Assembly: GCF_001029105.3 (NCBI RefSeq) | Contig: NZ_CP011807.3 | Location: forward strand, 2,108,001 to 2,172,000 | Source: Pandoraea faecigallinarum | Lineage (GTDB): Bacteria; Pseudomonadota; Gammaproteobacteria; Burkholderiales; Burkholderiaceae | DNA: 64,000 nucleotides | Direction of reading: 5' to 3' | Shown: positions 37,086 through 48,412 of the stretch, piece by piece | Numbering within the stretch: the first letter of the stretch is position 1 | Layout of the letters: the number at the start of each line of letters is the position of its first letter | The notes under the pieces: generated by a model | What the model was told of the DNA's origin: nothing | The model's database searches: none | Seen by the model: only the letters and a program-made list of their open reading frames with translations | Position numbers and translations under genes: made by a program

Positions 37086-37949
37086 ATGAGTACCGCACTG
37101 TTTCCCCTGTGGCGCAAGCCAAGTGCCTTGCCGGGCTTCGGCCTGACGATGGGCTACACCGTCGCGTACCTGAGCCTTGTGGTGCTGGTGCCGTTGCTGA
37201 TGGTCTTCATCAAGGCGAGCTCGCTCGATTGGGCGAGTTTCGTCACCGCGGTGAGTTCGCCGCGCGTGCTGGCGTCGTACCGCCTCACGTTCGGCATCTC
37301 GCTTGCGGCGGCGTCGCTCAACGCCGTTTTCGGTTTCATTCTCGCGTGGGTGCTGGTGCGCTACACCTTTCCCGGCAAGCGCTTCGTCGATGCCCTGATC
37401 GATCTGCCGTTCGCGTTGCCGACGTCCGTGGCGGGCATCGTGCTCGCCGCGATCTACGCGCCGAACGGCTGGGTCGGACGTTGGTTCGAACCGCTCGGCA
37501 TCAAGATCGCGTTCACACCGCTGGGCATTTTCGTGGCGCTCACGTTCATCGGCCTGCCATTTGTCGTGCGCACGCTGCAACCGGTGCTCGAAGAGTTCGA
37601 GCGCGAGCAGGAGGAGGCGGCGGCCTGCCTTGGCGCGACGCGCTGGCAGACGCTGCGCCACGTGATTCTGCCGGCCGTGCTGCCCGCGCTGCTGACCGGT
37701 TTCGCGCTGGCCTTCGCGCGTGCCGTCGGCGAGTACGGTTCGGTGATTTTCATCGCGGGCAACATTCCGATGGTCTCCGAGATTACGTCGCTGCTGATCA
37801 TCACCAAGCTGGAACAATACGATTTTGCAGGCGCGGCGGCGCTGGCCGTCGTCATGCTGCTGATCTCGTTCGTGCTGCTGTTGCTTATCAATACGCTGCA
37901 ATGGTGGCTGCAACGCCGTCATTCCGGGCGTCGCGCCAGTGGCGTCTGA
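37086..37949 (+). CDS. cysT: Sulfate ABC transporter permease CysT
   Basis: A 287-residue inner-membrane permease, one half of the sulfate/thiosulfate pore, with six predicted membrane segments. The ABC-permease EAA loop is EEEAAACLGATRWQTLRHVILPAVLPALLTG near residues 176-205. It is preceded by sbp (18 nt) and followed by cysW (42 nt). The alternative symbol is cysU. Confidence 0.95.
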   Translation: MSTALFPLWRKPSALPGFGLTMGYTVAYLSLVVLVPLLMVFIKASSLDWASFVTAVSSPRVLASYRLTFGISLAAASLNAVFGFILAWVLVRYTFPGKRFVDALIDLPFALPTSVAGIVLAAIYAPNGWVGRWFEPLGIKIAFTPLGIFVALTFIGLPFVVRTLQPVLEEFEREQEEAAACLGATRWQTLRHVILPAVLPALLTGFALAFARAVGEYGSVIFIAGNIPMVSEITSLLIITKLEQYDFAGAAALAVVMLLISFVLLLLINTLQWWLQRRHSGRRASGV

Positions 37950-37991
37950 CGTCGGAAATCCGGTAGGAAATTCGAAGAGACCGTTTCGATC

Positions 37992-38897
37992 ATGTCCGAC
38001 TCACTCGCACTGTCGCGCCCCTTGCCTCCGGCCACTGCCGCGCGCAAATCCGATCCGACCGACGAGCCCGCGCTCGTCAAAGCCATTCTCATCGGTGTGG
38101 CGTTGTCGTTCTTCGTGTTGTTTCTCGTGCTGCCGCTCGCGTCGGTGTTCGTGACCGCGCTCGGCAAGGGCTTCGCCGCTTACTGGGAGGGGCTCACGAA
38201 CGACGATGCGCTCTCGGCGATTCGTCTGACGTTACTCATCGCAGTGATTGCCGTACCGCTCAATCTGGTGTTCGGCGTGGCGGCGTCGTGGGCGATTGCG
38301 CGCTTCGAATTCAGAGGCAAGAGCGTTCTCACCACGCTCATCGATCTGCCGTTTTCCGTATCGCCGGTCGTGGCGGGGCTGACCTTCCTGCTCATTTTCG
38401 GGCGCCAGGGGCCGTTGTGGGACTTCCTCGACGCGCACAACCTGAAGATCGTGTTCGCGTTGCCGGGACTGGTGCTCGCGACGGTATTCGTCACGTTTCC
38501 ATTCGTGGCGCGTGAACTGATCCCGCTGATGCAGGCGCAGGGCAGCGAGGAAGAGGAGGCTGCGCGCGTGCTGGGGGCGAGCGGCTGGCAAGTGTTCACG
38601 CGTGTGACGCTGCCCAAGATCAAATGGGGTTTGCTGTACGGCGTGATTCTGTGCAATGCGCGGGCGATGGGCGAGTTCGGGGCGGTCTCGGTTGTCTTCG
38701 GCCACATTCGCGGCGAGACGAACACGCTGCCGCTGCATGTGGAAATCGAATACAACGATTACCACACGGTGGGGGCATTTGCAGCGGCGTCGATTCTCGC
38801 GTTGCTCGCACTCGCTACGCTGGCGTTGAAGCTCTGGGCGGAACACAAGCTGGCGCAAGACAAGGCTGCGCGTCGGGCAGACGCGGTGCAGGCCTGA
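37992..38897 (+). CDS. cysW: Sulfate ABC transporter permease CysW
   Basis: The second pore subunit, 301 residues, six predicted membrane segments, with the EAA loop [29 protein letters not shown] near residue 190 and [32 protein letters not shown], characteristic of CysW. It pairs with CysT and is powered by CysA. The gap to cysA is 26 nt with AGGAG. Confidence 0.95.
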   Translation: MSDSLALSRPLPPATAARKSDPTDEPALVKAILIGVALSFFVLFLVLPLASVFVTALGKGFAAYWEGLTNDDALSAIRLTLLIAVIAVPLNLVFGVAASWAIARFEFRGKSVLTTLIDLPFSVSPVVAGLTFLLIFGRQGPLWDFLDAHNLKIVFALPGLVLATVFVTFPFVARELIPLMQAQGSEEEEAARVLGASGWQVFTRVTLPKIKWGLLYGVILCNARAMGEFGAVSVVFGHIRGETNTLPLHVEIEYNDYHTVGAFAAASILALLALATLALKLWAEHKLAQDKAARRADAVQA

Positions 38898-38923
38898 ACG
38901 GATCGCATCGAGGAGCAGGACAA

Positions 38924-40000
38924 ATGAGCATTCAGGTACAACAGGTTTCGAAGCGCTTCGGCGACTTCAACGCGCTCGACGACGTTAGTCTCGAATTCCC
39001 CACGGGCGAACTGGTCGCGCTGCTCGGACCGTCGGGCTGCGGCAAGACGACACTGCTGCGTATCGTCGCCGGGCTGGAATTCGCCGATACCGGTCGCGTG
39101 GTTCTCAATGGCGAGGACGTGGCGTCCGTCGGCACGCGCGAGCGTCAGGTCGGCTTCGTGTTTCAGCATTACGCGTTGTTCCGTCATATGACGGTGTTCG
39201 AGAACGTGGCGTTCGGACTGCGCGTGAAGTCGCGCCGCGATCGTCTCACAGACGCGAAGATCCGCGCCAAGGTCCACGAATTGCTCGGTCTCGTGCAACT
39301 GGACTGGCTTGCCGATCACTATCCGGCGGAACTGTCGGGCGGGCAGCGCCAGCGTATTGCGTTGGCCCGTGCGCTGGCCGTCGAGCCGAAGGTGCTGCTG
39401 CTCGACGAGCCGTTCGGCGCGCTCGACGCCAAGGTGCGCAAGGAACTGCGCAGCTGGCTGCGCCGTCTGCATGACGAGTTGCACATCACGACGATTTTCG
39501 TCACGCACGATCAGGAAGAAGCGCTTGAGGTGGCCGATCGCATCGTGCTGATGAACCGTGGCAAGGTTGAGCAGATCGGTGCACCGCAAGACGTCTACGA
39601 CACGCCGGAAAGCGCGTTCGTCTATGAGTTTCTCGGCGCGGCGAACCGGCTCCCGGGCGAGTTGCGGACGCACGATTTCATTGCCGACGCGGGCAGGTAT
39701 CGCGTGACGGTGCACAAGGACGACCTGCCGGCGCCGCCGCAGGACGGGCGTGCGATTGCGTATGTGCGTCCGCACGATCTCGGGCTGGTGCCTGCGAGCG
39801 ACGGCGGCCCGGGCATCGATGTGGCGGTGCGCCGCGCGATTCCGCTCGGCGGCACCGTGCGTGTGGAGCTTGCGGCGCCCGGCGACGCCGTGTGGGAAGC
39901 CGAACTCACGCGCGCCGGATGGAAAGCGCTCGGCGCGGACGCCGGCACGACGCTGCGCGCGGTGCCGCGACAGTTGCGGGTGTTTTCCGCGCAGGCGTGA
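38924..40000 (+). CDS. cysA: Sulfate ABC transporter ATPase CysA
   Basis: A 358-residue ATPase. Walker A is GPSGCGKTT (35-43), the signature [16 protein letters not shown] lies near 137, and Walker [13 protein letters not shown] near 158. A C-terminal TOBE-like domain completes it. It powers sulfate and thiosulfate import through CysTW. ATG at 38924 is preceded by GAGGAGCAGG. cysB follows after 101 nt. Confidence 0.96.
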   Translation: MSIQVQQVSKRFGDFNALDDVSLEFPTGELVALLGPSGCGKTTLLRIVAGLEFADTGRVVLNGEDVASVGTRERQVGFVFQHYALFRHMTVFENVAFGLRVKSRRDRLTDAKIRAKVHELLGLVQLDWLADHYPAELSGGQRQRIALARALAVEPKVLLLDEPFGALDAKVRKELRSWLRRLHDELHITTIFVTHDQEEALEVADRIVLMNRGKVEQIGAPQDVYDTPESAFVYEFLGAANRLPGELRTHDFIADAGRYRVTVHKDDLPAPPQDGRAIAYVRPHDLGLVPASDGGPGIDVAVRRAIPLGGTVRVELAAPGDAVWEAELTRAGWKALGADAGTTLRAVPRQLRVFSAQA

Positions 40001-40101
40001 TTCGGCCGGGGCCGTCGCATCCCTCCGGCAAAACAATAAGCGGTATCACTTGACAGTTTCCAGAGACAACGGACAGACAAGCAACAGGGCGGAGTCACAT
40101 C

Positions 40102-41040
40102 ATGAATTTCCAGCAATTGCGCTATGTGCGCGAAGCGGTTCGTCAGAACCTCAATCTCACGGAAGCGGCCAGTGCGCTGTACACGTCGCAGTCCGGCGTG
40201 AGCAAGCAGATCAAGGATCTGGAGGATGAGCTTGGCGTGGATGTCTTCGTGCGTCGCGGCAAGCGTCTTACCGGCCTGACCGAACCGGGCAAGGCCGTAC
40301 TGCAACTCATCGAGCGCATGCTGCTCGACGCCGAGAACCTGCGCCGGGTAGCGCGTCAGTTCGCGGATCAGGACAGCGGGCATCTCGTGGTCGCGACCAC
40401 GCACACGCAGGCGCGCTATGCCCTGCCGCAGGTCATCAAGCAGTTCACGAGCGTCTATCCGAAAGTGCATCTGGCACTGCGTCAGGGCAGCCCGCGCCAG
40501 ATCGCGCAGATGGTCATCGACGGCGAAGCCGACATCGGCATCACGACCGAGGCGCTCGACCGGTTTCCCGATATCGTCACGTTCCCGTGCTATTCGTGGC
40601 ATCACGTGGCGGTCGTGCCGAGAGAGCACCCGCTGGTCGGACGCGAGAACGTGACGCTTGCGGATATCGCCGAATACCCGATCATCACGTATGACGGCGA
40701 TTTCACGGGCCGCTCGCACGTCGACAAGGCATTCACGGATCAGGGGCTGGTGCCCGACATCGTGCTCACCGCGCTCGATACGGACGTGATCAAGACGTAT
40801 GTCGAACTCGGGCTGGGGGTGGGCATCGTCGCGGCGATGGCCGTCGATCCGCGAAAGGACCAGGATCTGGCCGTGCTGGAGCTCGACAACGCGTTCGAGC
40901 CGAGCACAACGCGCATCGGGCTGCGTCGTGGCGCGTTCCTGCGCTCTTACGCTTACCGGTTCATCGAGATGCTCGCGCCGGCCCTCAAGGAGCAGGAAAT
41001 CTCCACGCAACTGCGTGAAGCGCTGGAGTTTGCGGCGTGA
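40102..41040 (+). CDS. cysB: LysR regulator of sulfur assimilation, CysB type
   Basis: A 312-residue LysR regulator starting MNFQQLRYVREAVRQNLNLTEAASALYTSQSGVSKQIKDLEDELGVDVF, the CysB/Cbl N-terminus. The effector domain has TTHTQARYALPQVIKQFTSVYPKVHLALRQGSP, where the Thr residues bind sulfate or acetylserine in CysB. It should activate sulfate uptake under sulfur limitation, with N-acetylserine as inducer. Its place at the end of sbp-cysTWA supports this. The closely related Cbl is an alternative that sequence alone does not exclude. Confidence 0.92.
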   Translation: MNFQQLRYVREAVRQNLNLTEAASALYTSQSGVSKQIKDLEDELGVDVFVRRGKRLTGLTEPGKAVLQLIERMLLDAENLRRVARQFADQDSGHLVVATTHTQARYALPQVIKQFTSVYPKVHLALRQGSPRQIAQMVIDGEADIGITTEALDRFPDIVTFPCYSWHHVAVVPREHPLVGRENVTLADIAEYPIITYDGDFTGRSHVDKAFTDQGLVPDIVLTALDTDVIKTYVELGLGVGIVAAMAVDPRKDQDLAVLELDNAFEPSTTRIGLRRGAFLRSYAYRFIEMLAPALKEQEISTQLREALEFAA

Positions 41041-41110
41041 CACGCTTGGGTGCCCCTTCCGGCGCTTGATCGGCACTGATCGGCATCTGATTTTCGCGTT
41101 GCCCCTACGG

Positions 41111-41129
41111 TCCCGCCCTCGTGGCGGGA
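41111..41129 (+). terminator. Hairpin after cysB
   Basis: TCCCGCC-CTCGT-GGCGGGA is a 7-bp perfect stem 70 nt after cysB. Only a short T stretch (ATTTTC) follows at a distance, so it is a weak terminator candidate. Confidence 0.4.
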
Positions 41130-41145
41130 TCGACATTTTCAGCGA

Positions 41146-41174
41146 TTGGGCAACCGGGCAGTATTGGATACAAT
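41146..41174 (+). promoter_or_regulatory. Asparaginase promoter with -10 box next to the start codon
   Basis: TTGGGC (41146-41151) and TACAAT (41169-41174) are separated by 17 bp. Only 7 bases (CGCTGGC) lie between TACAAT and the ATG at 41182, so the message would begin at or near the ATG. Confidence 0.6.
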
Positions 41175-41181
41175 CGCTGGC

Positions 41182-42222
41182 ATGACATTGACCTCATTCA
41201 ACCCGATTCCTCATTACACCGTCTCCTCCGGTGAGCTGCCGCGCATTGCGCTGCTGGCCACGGGCGGCACGATCGCGGGCAGCGCGGCAGATGCCACGCG
41301 CACCGCCGGTTATCAGGCCGGGGCGCTCGGTGTTCAGGACCTGCTGGCTGCCGTGCCCGCATTGGGCAACGTGGCGCACATCCACGCGGAACAAGTGGCG
41401 CAGATCGACAGCAAGGACATGTCGGTGTCGCTGTGGCAGAAACTGGCCGCGCGCGTGAATGCCCTGCTGGCCCAGCCCGACGTGGCCGGTGCCGTCATCA
41501 CGCACGGCACGGATACGCTCGAAGAAACGGCGTACTACCTGCATCTGACGGTCAACAGTCGCAAGCCGGTCGTGCTGACGGCGGCGATGCGTCCCGCCAC
41601 GGCCCTGTCGGCCGACGGTCCGCTCAATTTGCTCAATGCGGTGCGTGTGGCGACCGATCCGATTTCGGCCGGTCGCGGCGTGATGGTCGCCATCAACAAT
41701 CAGATTCACTGCGCGCGCGACGTCGTCAAGACCAGCACCTACAAGGTAGACGCGTTCCACTCGCCGGAAATCGGCGTGCTCGGCTGGGTACAGGACGAGC
41801 GTGTCGCGTTTCAGCGTGAGCCGTTGCAATACCACACCGTCGAGAGCGAATTCGTCGGTTTGTCCGGCGAGCTGCCGGCCGTGGAAGTGGTGTCGAGTTA
41901 CGCCGGGGTCTCGCGCATTGCCGTCGACGCGCTGGTGGAGGCCGGGGTGCAGGGCATCGTGGTGGCCGGCACGGGCAACGGCTCGTTGCACGCCTTGCTG
42001 CAACAGGCGCTGGCCGAGGCCGTACAGCGTGGCGTGACGGTGGTGCGTGCGTCGCGCGTGGGAAGCGGCCACGTGATGCACAACGGCGCCGCGCCGGACG
42101 ATCAGTACGGCTTCGTGAGCGCCGGCAATCTGCATCCCTACAAGGCGCGCGTGTTGCTGATGCTGGCGTTGCAGGCGGGCGTGCCTCGCGAGCGCATGCA
42201 GAGTCTTTTCGACGAATATTGA
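41182..42222 (+). CDS. L-asparaginase
   Basis: A 346-residue asparaginase of the bacterial I/II family that hydrolyses L-asparagine to aspartate and ammonia. The two threonine motifs are ATGGTIAGSA near residue 26 and HGTDTLEETAYYL near 112. No signal peptide is visible, so it is probably cytoplasmic (type I-like), although the type II motif spacing is similar. I chose ATG at 41182 (MTLTSFNPIPHYTV) over one 36 nt upstream because the promoter runs through those codons. Confidence 0.93.
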   Translation: MTLTSFNPIPHYTVSSGELPRIALLATGGTIAGSAADATRTAGYQAGALGVQDLLAAVPALGNVAHIHAEQVAQIDSKDMSVSLWQKLAARVNALLAQPDVAGAVITHGTDTLEETAYYLHLTVNSRKPVVLTAAMRPATALSADGPLNLLNAVRVATDPISAGRGVMVAINNQIHCARDVVKTSTYKVDAFHSPEIGVLGWVQDERVAFQREPLQYHTVESEFVGLSGELPAVEVVSSYAGVSRIAVDALVEAGVQGIVVAGTGNGSLHALLQQALAEAVQRGVTVVRASRVGSGHVMHNGAAPDDQYGFVSAGNLHPYKARVLLMLALQAGVPRERMQSLFDEY

Positions 42223-42263
42223 CCGCTCGAAGCCGGGCGGTACGCTCGCGCTTCGTTGGCGCG

Positions 42264-42308
42264 CAAAAAAATACGGCGCGAGTCGCACTTTCGCGCGACT
42301 CGCGCCGT
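42264..42308 (-). terminator. Very strong terminator downstream of glxR
   Basis: A 14-bp perfect stem (42273-42286 with 42295-42308) with an 8-nt loop, followed on the minus strand by seven T residues. It lies about 200 nt beyond the glxR stop, giving a long 3' untranslated region, and is close to the convergent asparaginase stop (42 nt away). Confidence 0.92.
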
Positions 42309-42504
42309 CACTGCGGCAGGGCATCTCCCGATACCCTCACCAGGACTCTCAGCTCTCCCTGCTATTGCCTGCGGACGGCTTTTTTCAGTGGCCGTTTTCT
42401 TCGTCTTCTCGCGAACTACGCGGTGAGGGCGCCCGCCGCGATACGGTGTCGCGGCGAGGCCTGTCGTTCTATTGTTGTTGCGGGTGTTGCGCCTGGATGG
42501 CCGG

Positions 42505-43386
42505 TTACGCCACGGTGTGGTTGGCGAGCATTTCCAGCGCGCGCACCATGCCCGAGTGGTCCCATGCCGCACCGCCGTTTGCCGCGCAGGCGTTGAACAG
42601 TTCCTGCGCAGTAGCCGTGTTCGGCAGCGACACGCCGAGGGTCTTCGCGGTTTGCAGCGCCAGGTTCAGATCCTTCTGGTGCAGGGCGATGCGGAAGCCC
42701 GGCTCGAAGTTGCGCTTGACCATGCGCTCGCCGTGCACTTCCAGAATGCGCGACGACGCGAAGCCACCCATCAGCGCAGCACGGACCTTCGCCGGATCGG
42801 CACCTGCCTTCGAGGCGAAGAGCAGGGCTTCGCCCACGGCTTCGATCGTCAGTGCGACGACGATCTGGTTGGCGACCTTGCAGGTTTGACCCGCTCCGTT
42901 CTCACCGACGAGCGTGATGTTCTTGCCCATCAGTTCGAAGAACGGCTTGACGTCGTCGAACGCGGCTTGCGAGCCGCCGACCATGATCGACAGCGACGCG
43001 GCCTTGGCGCCGACTTCGCCGCCCGACACCGGGGCGTCGAGGTATTCGCAGCCGAGCGCCTTGATCTTTTTGGCGTATTCCTTGGTTTCGATCGGCGAGA
43101 TCGAGCTCATGTCGACCACGATCTTGCCGGCCGTCAAGCCTTCGGCCAGTCCGTCTTCACCGAACAGGACTGCGCCCACGTCCGGGGTATCCGGCACCAT
43201 CACGAACACGATGTCGGCGCGCTTGGCGACTTCCTTGGCCGACGTGCAGACAGTCGCCTGACCGTCGATCAGGTCTTGCGGGGGCGTACGGCGCTCGTAC
43301 AGGAACAGCTTGTGACCGGCGTTTTGCAGATGCTTCGCCATCGGCGCGCCCATGATACCCAGACCAATAAAACCGAGTTTTGCCAT
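42505..43386 (-). CDS. glxR: Tartronate semialdehyde reductase
   Basis: A 293-residue beta-hydroxyacid dehydrogenase that reduces tartronate semialdehyde to D-glycerate with NAD(P)H. It opens with the Rossmann motif KLGFIGLGIMGAPMAKHLQNAGH, has DAPVSGGEVGAKAASLSIMVGG (substrate-binding signature, near 121-142) and the catalytic Lys region GQTCKVANQIVVALTIEA, Lys near 171. It is the last step of the glyoxylate branch encoded here with gcl and hyi. GGAGTC before the ATG at 43386. Confidence 0.94.
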   Translation of the reverse strand: MAKLGFIGLGIMGAPMAKHLQNAGHKLFLYERRTPPQDLIDGQATVCTSAKEVAKRADIVFVMVPDTPDVGAVLFGEDGLAEGLTAGKIVVDMSSISPIETKEYAKKIKALGCEYLDAPVSGGEVGAKAASLSIMVGGSQAAFDDVKPFFELMGKNITLVGENGAGQTCKVANQIVVALTIEAVGEALLFASKAGADPAKVRAALMGGFASSRILEVHGERMVKRNFEPGFRIALHQKDLNLALQTAKTLGVSLPNTATAQELFNACAANGGAAWDHSGMVRALEMLANHTVA

Positions 43387-43497
43387 TTCGAGACTCCTTG
43401 TTGCCAAAGTTTGAAGTGTTGTCACCGAGCGTCCGACGAGCCGGGCAGTGGTGCGTGAGCGCAGAACGGACAATGTGCGCTCGCGCATCCCCGGACT

Positions 43498-43526
43498 CCG
43501 GCCGCATGCCCCCTGCATGCGGCCGG
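43498..43526 (-). repeat. 12-bp perfect hairpin between hyi and glxR
   Basis: CCGGCCGCATGC (43498-43509) pairs with GCATGCGGCCGG (43515-43526) around a CCCCT loop. It has no T tract. In the 290-nt gap of the minus-strand transcript it may protect or process the mRNA rather than terminate it. Confidence 0.55.
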
Positions 43527-43676
43527 CGGGGCCCTTCCTCGTCGAAACCCGGTCAGCCGGCGCGGCGCATGGTTGCGCCCGCGCCGTCATATCGTCTGCA
43601 CAGCGCCGGGGGAGGCGATGTGCGGGTAAGCCGGGGGGATCGTTACCGCAGCGTTAACCGGTGCTGCCTTTGCGGT

Positions 43677-44468
43677 TCATGCCGCTTCGCGCAGGCCGGC
43701 CGCCTTGAACCAGCCGAGGCCGTCGGTCGTGGTGGTCGCGGGCTTGTACTCGCAACCGATCCAGCCCTGATAGCCGATGCGGTCCAGCAACGCGAACAGG
43801 TACGCGTAGTTGATTTCGCCCGTGCCCGGCTCGTTACGGCCCGGGTTGTCCGCGAGCTGTACGTGTGCGATGCGCGCCAGATTCGTCTCGATGGTCTTGG
43901 CGAGCTCACCTTCCATGCGTTGCATGTGATAGATGTCGTACTGGAGGAACAGGTTGTCCGAGCCGACGGCGTCGAAGATCTCGAGAGCCTGTTTCGTCCG
44001 GTTCACGAAAAAGCCCGGAATGTCGTATGTGTTGATCGGCTCGACGAGCAGGCGGATGCCCTCGGCCTTGAGTGCGTCGGCGGCGAAACGCAGGTTGCCG
44101 ACGAGCGTCTCCTGAGCGGCTTGCGTCGACAGATCGGCGCCTTGCTTGCCCACGAGGCAATTCAGTTGCTTGACTCCGAGTGCCTTGGCGTAGGTGATGG
44201 CTTCGCCTACGCCGTCGCGGAACTCGGCCACACGGTCGGGGAAGATGGCGATGCCGCGCTCGCCCGCATCCCAGTTACCGGCGGGCAGGTTGTGCAGCAC
44301 GAGATCGAGCTGATACTGGTTCAGCTTGTCGGCGATCTGGTCGCGGTGAAACGCATACGGGAACAGAAACTCCACGCCGCGAAAGCCCGCTGCGGCGGCC
44401 GCCTTGAAGCGGTCGAGGAACGGCACCTCGTTGAACAGCATGGTCAGGTTGGCGGCAAATTTCGGCAT
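43677..44468 (-). CDS. hyi: Hydroxypyruvate isomerase
   Basis: A 263-residue TIM-barrel protein of the xylose-isomerase-like family that interconverts hydroxypyruvate and tartronate semialdehyde. It begins MPKFAANLTMLFNEVPFLDRFKAAAAAGF and has the metal-ligand-bearing segments LLVEPINTYDIPGFFV (Glu), LFLQYDIYHMQRMEG (Asp, His) and GCEYKP (Glu). GAGGAG precedes the ATG. It lies between gcl (243 nt upstream) and glxR, all on the minus strand. Confidence 0.94.
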   Translation of the reverse strand: MPKFAANLTMLFNEVPFLDRFKAAAAAGFRGVEFLFPYAFHRDQIADKLNQYQLDLVLHNLPAGNWDAGERGIAIFPDRVAEFRDGVGEAITYAKALGVKQLNCLVGKQGADLSTQAAQETLVGNLRFAADALKAEGIRLLVEPINTYDIPGFFVNRTKQALEIFDAVGSDNLFLQYDIYHMQRMEGELAKTIETNLARIAHVQLADNPGRNEPGTGEINYAYLFALLDRIGYQGWIGCEYKPATTTTDGLGWFKAAGLREAA

Positions 44469-44711
44469 TGCGCGGACTCCTCTCTCTTTTTTCAGGGGGT
44501 GGTTTCGACGATTCGATGCAAGGGCGCTACTTGGGTGATGCTGGTGGTGCGTGGGTGCTGCTTCGGTGCCATCCGGATGAAACGGTGGCCTGCAAGGTTG
44601 CGGAGCGCATGCTTTGGCCGCACACGGGGTCTAGCCGAAAGCGGAGGGGACGCACGCGCCCCGCAAACCGTTGACAGTGCCGGCGGGGCCGACAGCGCCC
44701 CGACGTGGTTG

Positions 44712-46478
<1,767 letters not shown>

Positions 46479-46542
46479 GTGACTCCTCCAGAAATCCAAT
46501 GTGTAAGGGTGAATCGTTGTTGGAGATCACTTTAAGCCGGTA

Positions 46543-46572
46543 CGATTTGTTTGATAAGATCACAAAAGATCG
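46543..46572. promoter_or_regulatory. Imperfect dyad in the gcl/LysR divergent region
   Basis: CGATTTGTTTGAT and ATCACAAAAGATCG form an interrupted inverted repeat of about 30 bp, AT-rich, between the two divergent starts. LysR regulators bind such sites; the neighbouring LysR gene is the likely binder. Confidence 0.45.
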
Positions 46573-46608
46573 TTTTTTTAAGAACAAAAAGTATCGAATG
46601 GAGACGCG

Positions 46609-47520
46609 ATGGACCGTTTCAAGCAGATCGAAACCTTCGTGCAGGTGGCCGAAGCGGGCAGTCTGGCTGCCGCCGCGCTAAAGGAAGGGGTCTCGCCGGT
46701 GATTCTCGGGCGGCGTATCGATGCCCTCGAAAAACGACTGGGCATCAAGCTCATGTACCGCTCCACCCGGCGGCTCGCGCTCTCGGAAGAGGGCGGCGCT
46801 TTTCTGGAGCGATGCAAACAGTTGCTCGGCGACTGGGAGATGGCGGAGAACGAAATCAGCGCGGGGCGGCACGCTGTCTCCGGTCACCTGATCGTCTCCG
46901 CGCCGGCGGCCTTCGGGCGCAAGCACGTGGCGCCGCACGCGCCCGCATTCCTGCGTCTTCATCCGGAAGTGCAGATCTCGTTCAACCTCACCGACCGGGT
47001 GGTGGATATCGTGCGGGAGGGCTACGACATGGGGATCCGTATCGGCGGTTCCGTCGATCCGAATTTCGTGGCCGTCAAACTGGCGCAGAACCGGCGGGTC
47101 GTGTGCGGCACGCCCGCGTACTTTGCGCGGCACGGCCGTCCCAAGACGCTGGAGGATCTGGCCAGGCACAACTGCCTGGCGTTCAACCTTCAGGGCGGGC
47201 AGCAGCGCGGCTGGTACTTCAAGCGTCAGGGCAAGCTCGTGACGACGCGCGTGGCGGGCAATCTCGACTGCAACGACGGCGAGTTGCTGCATCGCTGGGC
47301 GCTCGAGGGACTGGGGTTGGGGTGGCGTTCGACGTGGGAGATTCAGCGCGAGCTGCTCTCCGGCGAGCTGGAGACGGTACTGGACGAATACGCGCTGCCG
47401 GATTACGACATTCTCGCGGTCTATCCGCAGCAGCGCTTCCAGCCCGCACGGGTGAGGCTTTTCATCGAGCAGTTGCGCCAGATTTACGCGCGTCCGAACT
47501 ACTGGATCGAAAACGCCTGA
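46609..47520 (+). CDS. LysR family regulator, probable controller of the glyoxylate cluster
   Basis: A 303-residue LysR protein, HTH at residues 1-60 (IETFVQVAEAGSLAAAALKEGVSPVILGRRIDALEKRLG), effector domain with ISFNLTDRVVDIVREGYDMGIRIGGSVDPNFVAVKL. GGAGA precedes the ATG. It is divergent from gcl with 130 nt between, the usual layout for a LysR activator of the adjacent operon. The inducer is likely glyoxylate or a related metabolite (inference from position). Confidence 0.92.
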   Translation: MDRFKQIETFVQVAEAGSLAAAALKEGVSPVILGRRIDALEKRLGIKLMYRSTRRLALSEEGGAFLERCKQLLGDWEMAENEISAGRHAVSGHLIVSAPAAFGRKHVAPHAPAFLRLHPEVQISFNLTDRVVDIVREGYDMGIRIGGSVDPNFVAVKLAQNRRVVCGTPAYFARHGRPKTLEDLARHNCLAFNLQGGQQRGWYFKRQGKLVTTRVAGNLDCNDGELLHRWALEGLGLGWRSTWEIQRELLSGELETVLDEYALPDYDILAVYPQQRFQPARVRLFIEQLRQIYARPNYWIENA

Positions 47521-47587
47521 CGCCGTGGGAAGGTTGGCAGTGTCGGCGCACCGGACCGGTCGTCGAGCGGCACCGATAGGGCGGGAG

Positions 47588-47616
47588 TTGATGATCGACA
47601 TGAAATCCGCTAGAAT
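47588..47616 (+). promoter_or_regulatory. Promoter of the rpsF operon
   Basis: TTGATG (47588-47593) and TAGAAT (47611-47616) with a 17-bp spacer. The start is expected near 47623, giving a leader of about 60 nt before rpsF. Confidence 0.75.
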
Positions 47617-47683
47617 CGCGGGTTCTGCAACCTTGCTGCACTGGTTCTGACGCCCAGGCAGCTTTGTCCATAAGGAGCACCGT

Positions 47684-48061
47684 ATGCGTCATTACGAAAT
47701 CGTATTTATCGTTCACCCCGATCAGAGCGAGCAAGTGCCTGCAATGATCGAGCGCTATCGTGGCACGGTCGAGTCCCGCCAGGGCAAGATCCACCGCGTC
47801 GAAGACTGGGGCCGTCGTCAACTGGCCTACATGATCGAAAAGCTGGCCAAGGCTCACTACGTTTGCATGAACATCGAATGCGACCAGGAAACCCTGGACG
47901 AGCTGGAACACGCATTCAAGTTCAACGACGCCGTTCTGCGCCACCTCGTCGTGAAGATGAAGAAGGCCGAAACCGCGCCGTCGCCGATGATGAAGGAAGT
48001 GGCCCGCGAAGAAGCCAAGAAGGCTGCCGCCACGCCCGCGACCGAAGCTGCCGCTTCGTAA
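47684..48061 (+). CDS. rpsF: 30S ribosomal protein S6
   Basis: The 125 residues begin [31 protein letters not shown], the conserved S6 start, and include [20 protein letters not shown]6 binds S18 on the platform of the small subunit. AAGGAGCACC precedes the ATG. It is the first gene of rpsF-priB-rpsR-rplI. Confidence 0.97.
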   Translation: MRHYEIVFIVHPDQSEQVPAMIERYRGTVESRQGKIHRVEDWGRRQLAYMIEKLAKAHYVCMNIECDQETLDELEHAFKFNDAVLRHLVVKMKKAETAPSPMMKEVAREEAKKAAATPATEAAAS

Positions 48062-48107
48062 TCAGCGCACCGGAACGCATCAGGGTGCCAACGACGGTAT
48101 TGACCGC

Positions 48108-48410
48108 GTGAATCGCCTTCGGCTCGAGGCCAGCATCGTCGAAATCGGCACGCTGCGCTATACCCCGGCCGGGCTTCCCGTGATCGATGTCACGCTGGCG
48201 CACGAGGGAACCGCCGAAGAGGCGGGCGTGGCCCGTCAGGTCGAGTTCTCGATACCGGCAGTAGCGATCGGTCCCATCAGTGCCAAAGTCATGGCGTTGG
48301 GACTTGAGAAGCCGGCCCAGTGGGCAGGTTTTCTGGCCAAGAAGCATCGCAATAGCCGCACCCTGGTGTTTCACATCACAGCATTGCAAGCATTTGAAAA
48401 GGATTGTTGA
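48108..48410 (+). CDS. priB: Primosomal replication protein N
   Basis: A 100-residue OB-fold single-stranded-DNA-binding protein of the PriB family that helps restart stalled replication forks with PriA and DnaT. It reads [34 protein letters not shown] from a GTG start at 48108, and ends in [15 protein letters not shown]. Its place between rpsF and rpsR is the conserved position in betaproteobacteria and gammaproteobacteria. Confidence 0.94.
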   Translation: MNRLRLEASIVEIGTLRYTPAGLPVIDVTLAHEGTAEEAGVARQVEFSIPAVAIGPISAKVMALGLEKPAQWAGFLAKKHRNSRTLVFHITALQAFEKDC

Positions 48411-48412
48411 AC

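Noticed and set aside
47623..47683. S6:S18 ribosomal-protein leader motif before rpsF
   Set aside because: The leader lacks the bulged CCG that marks the motif and no matching stem was found by eye, so I do not claim it.
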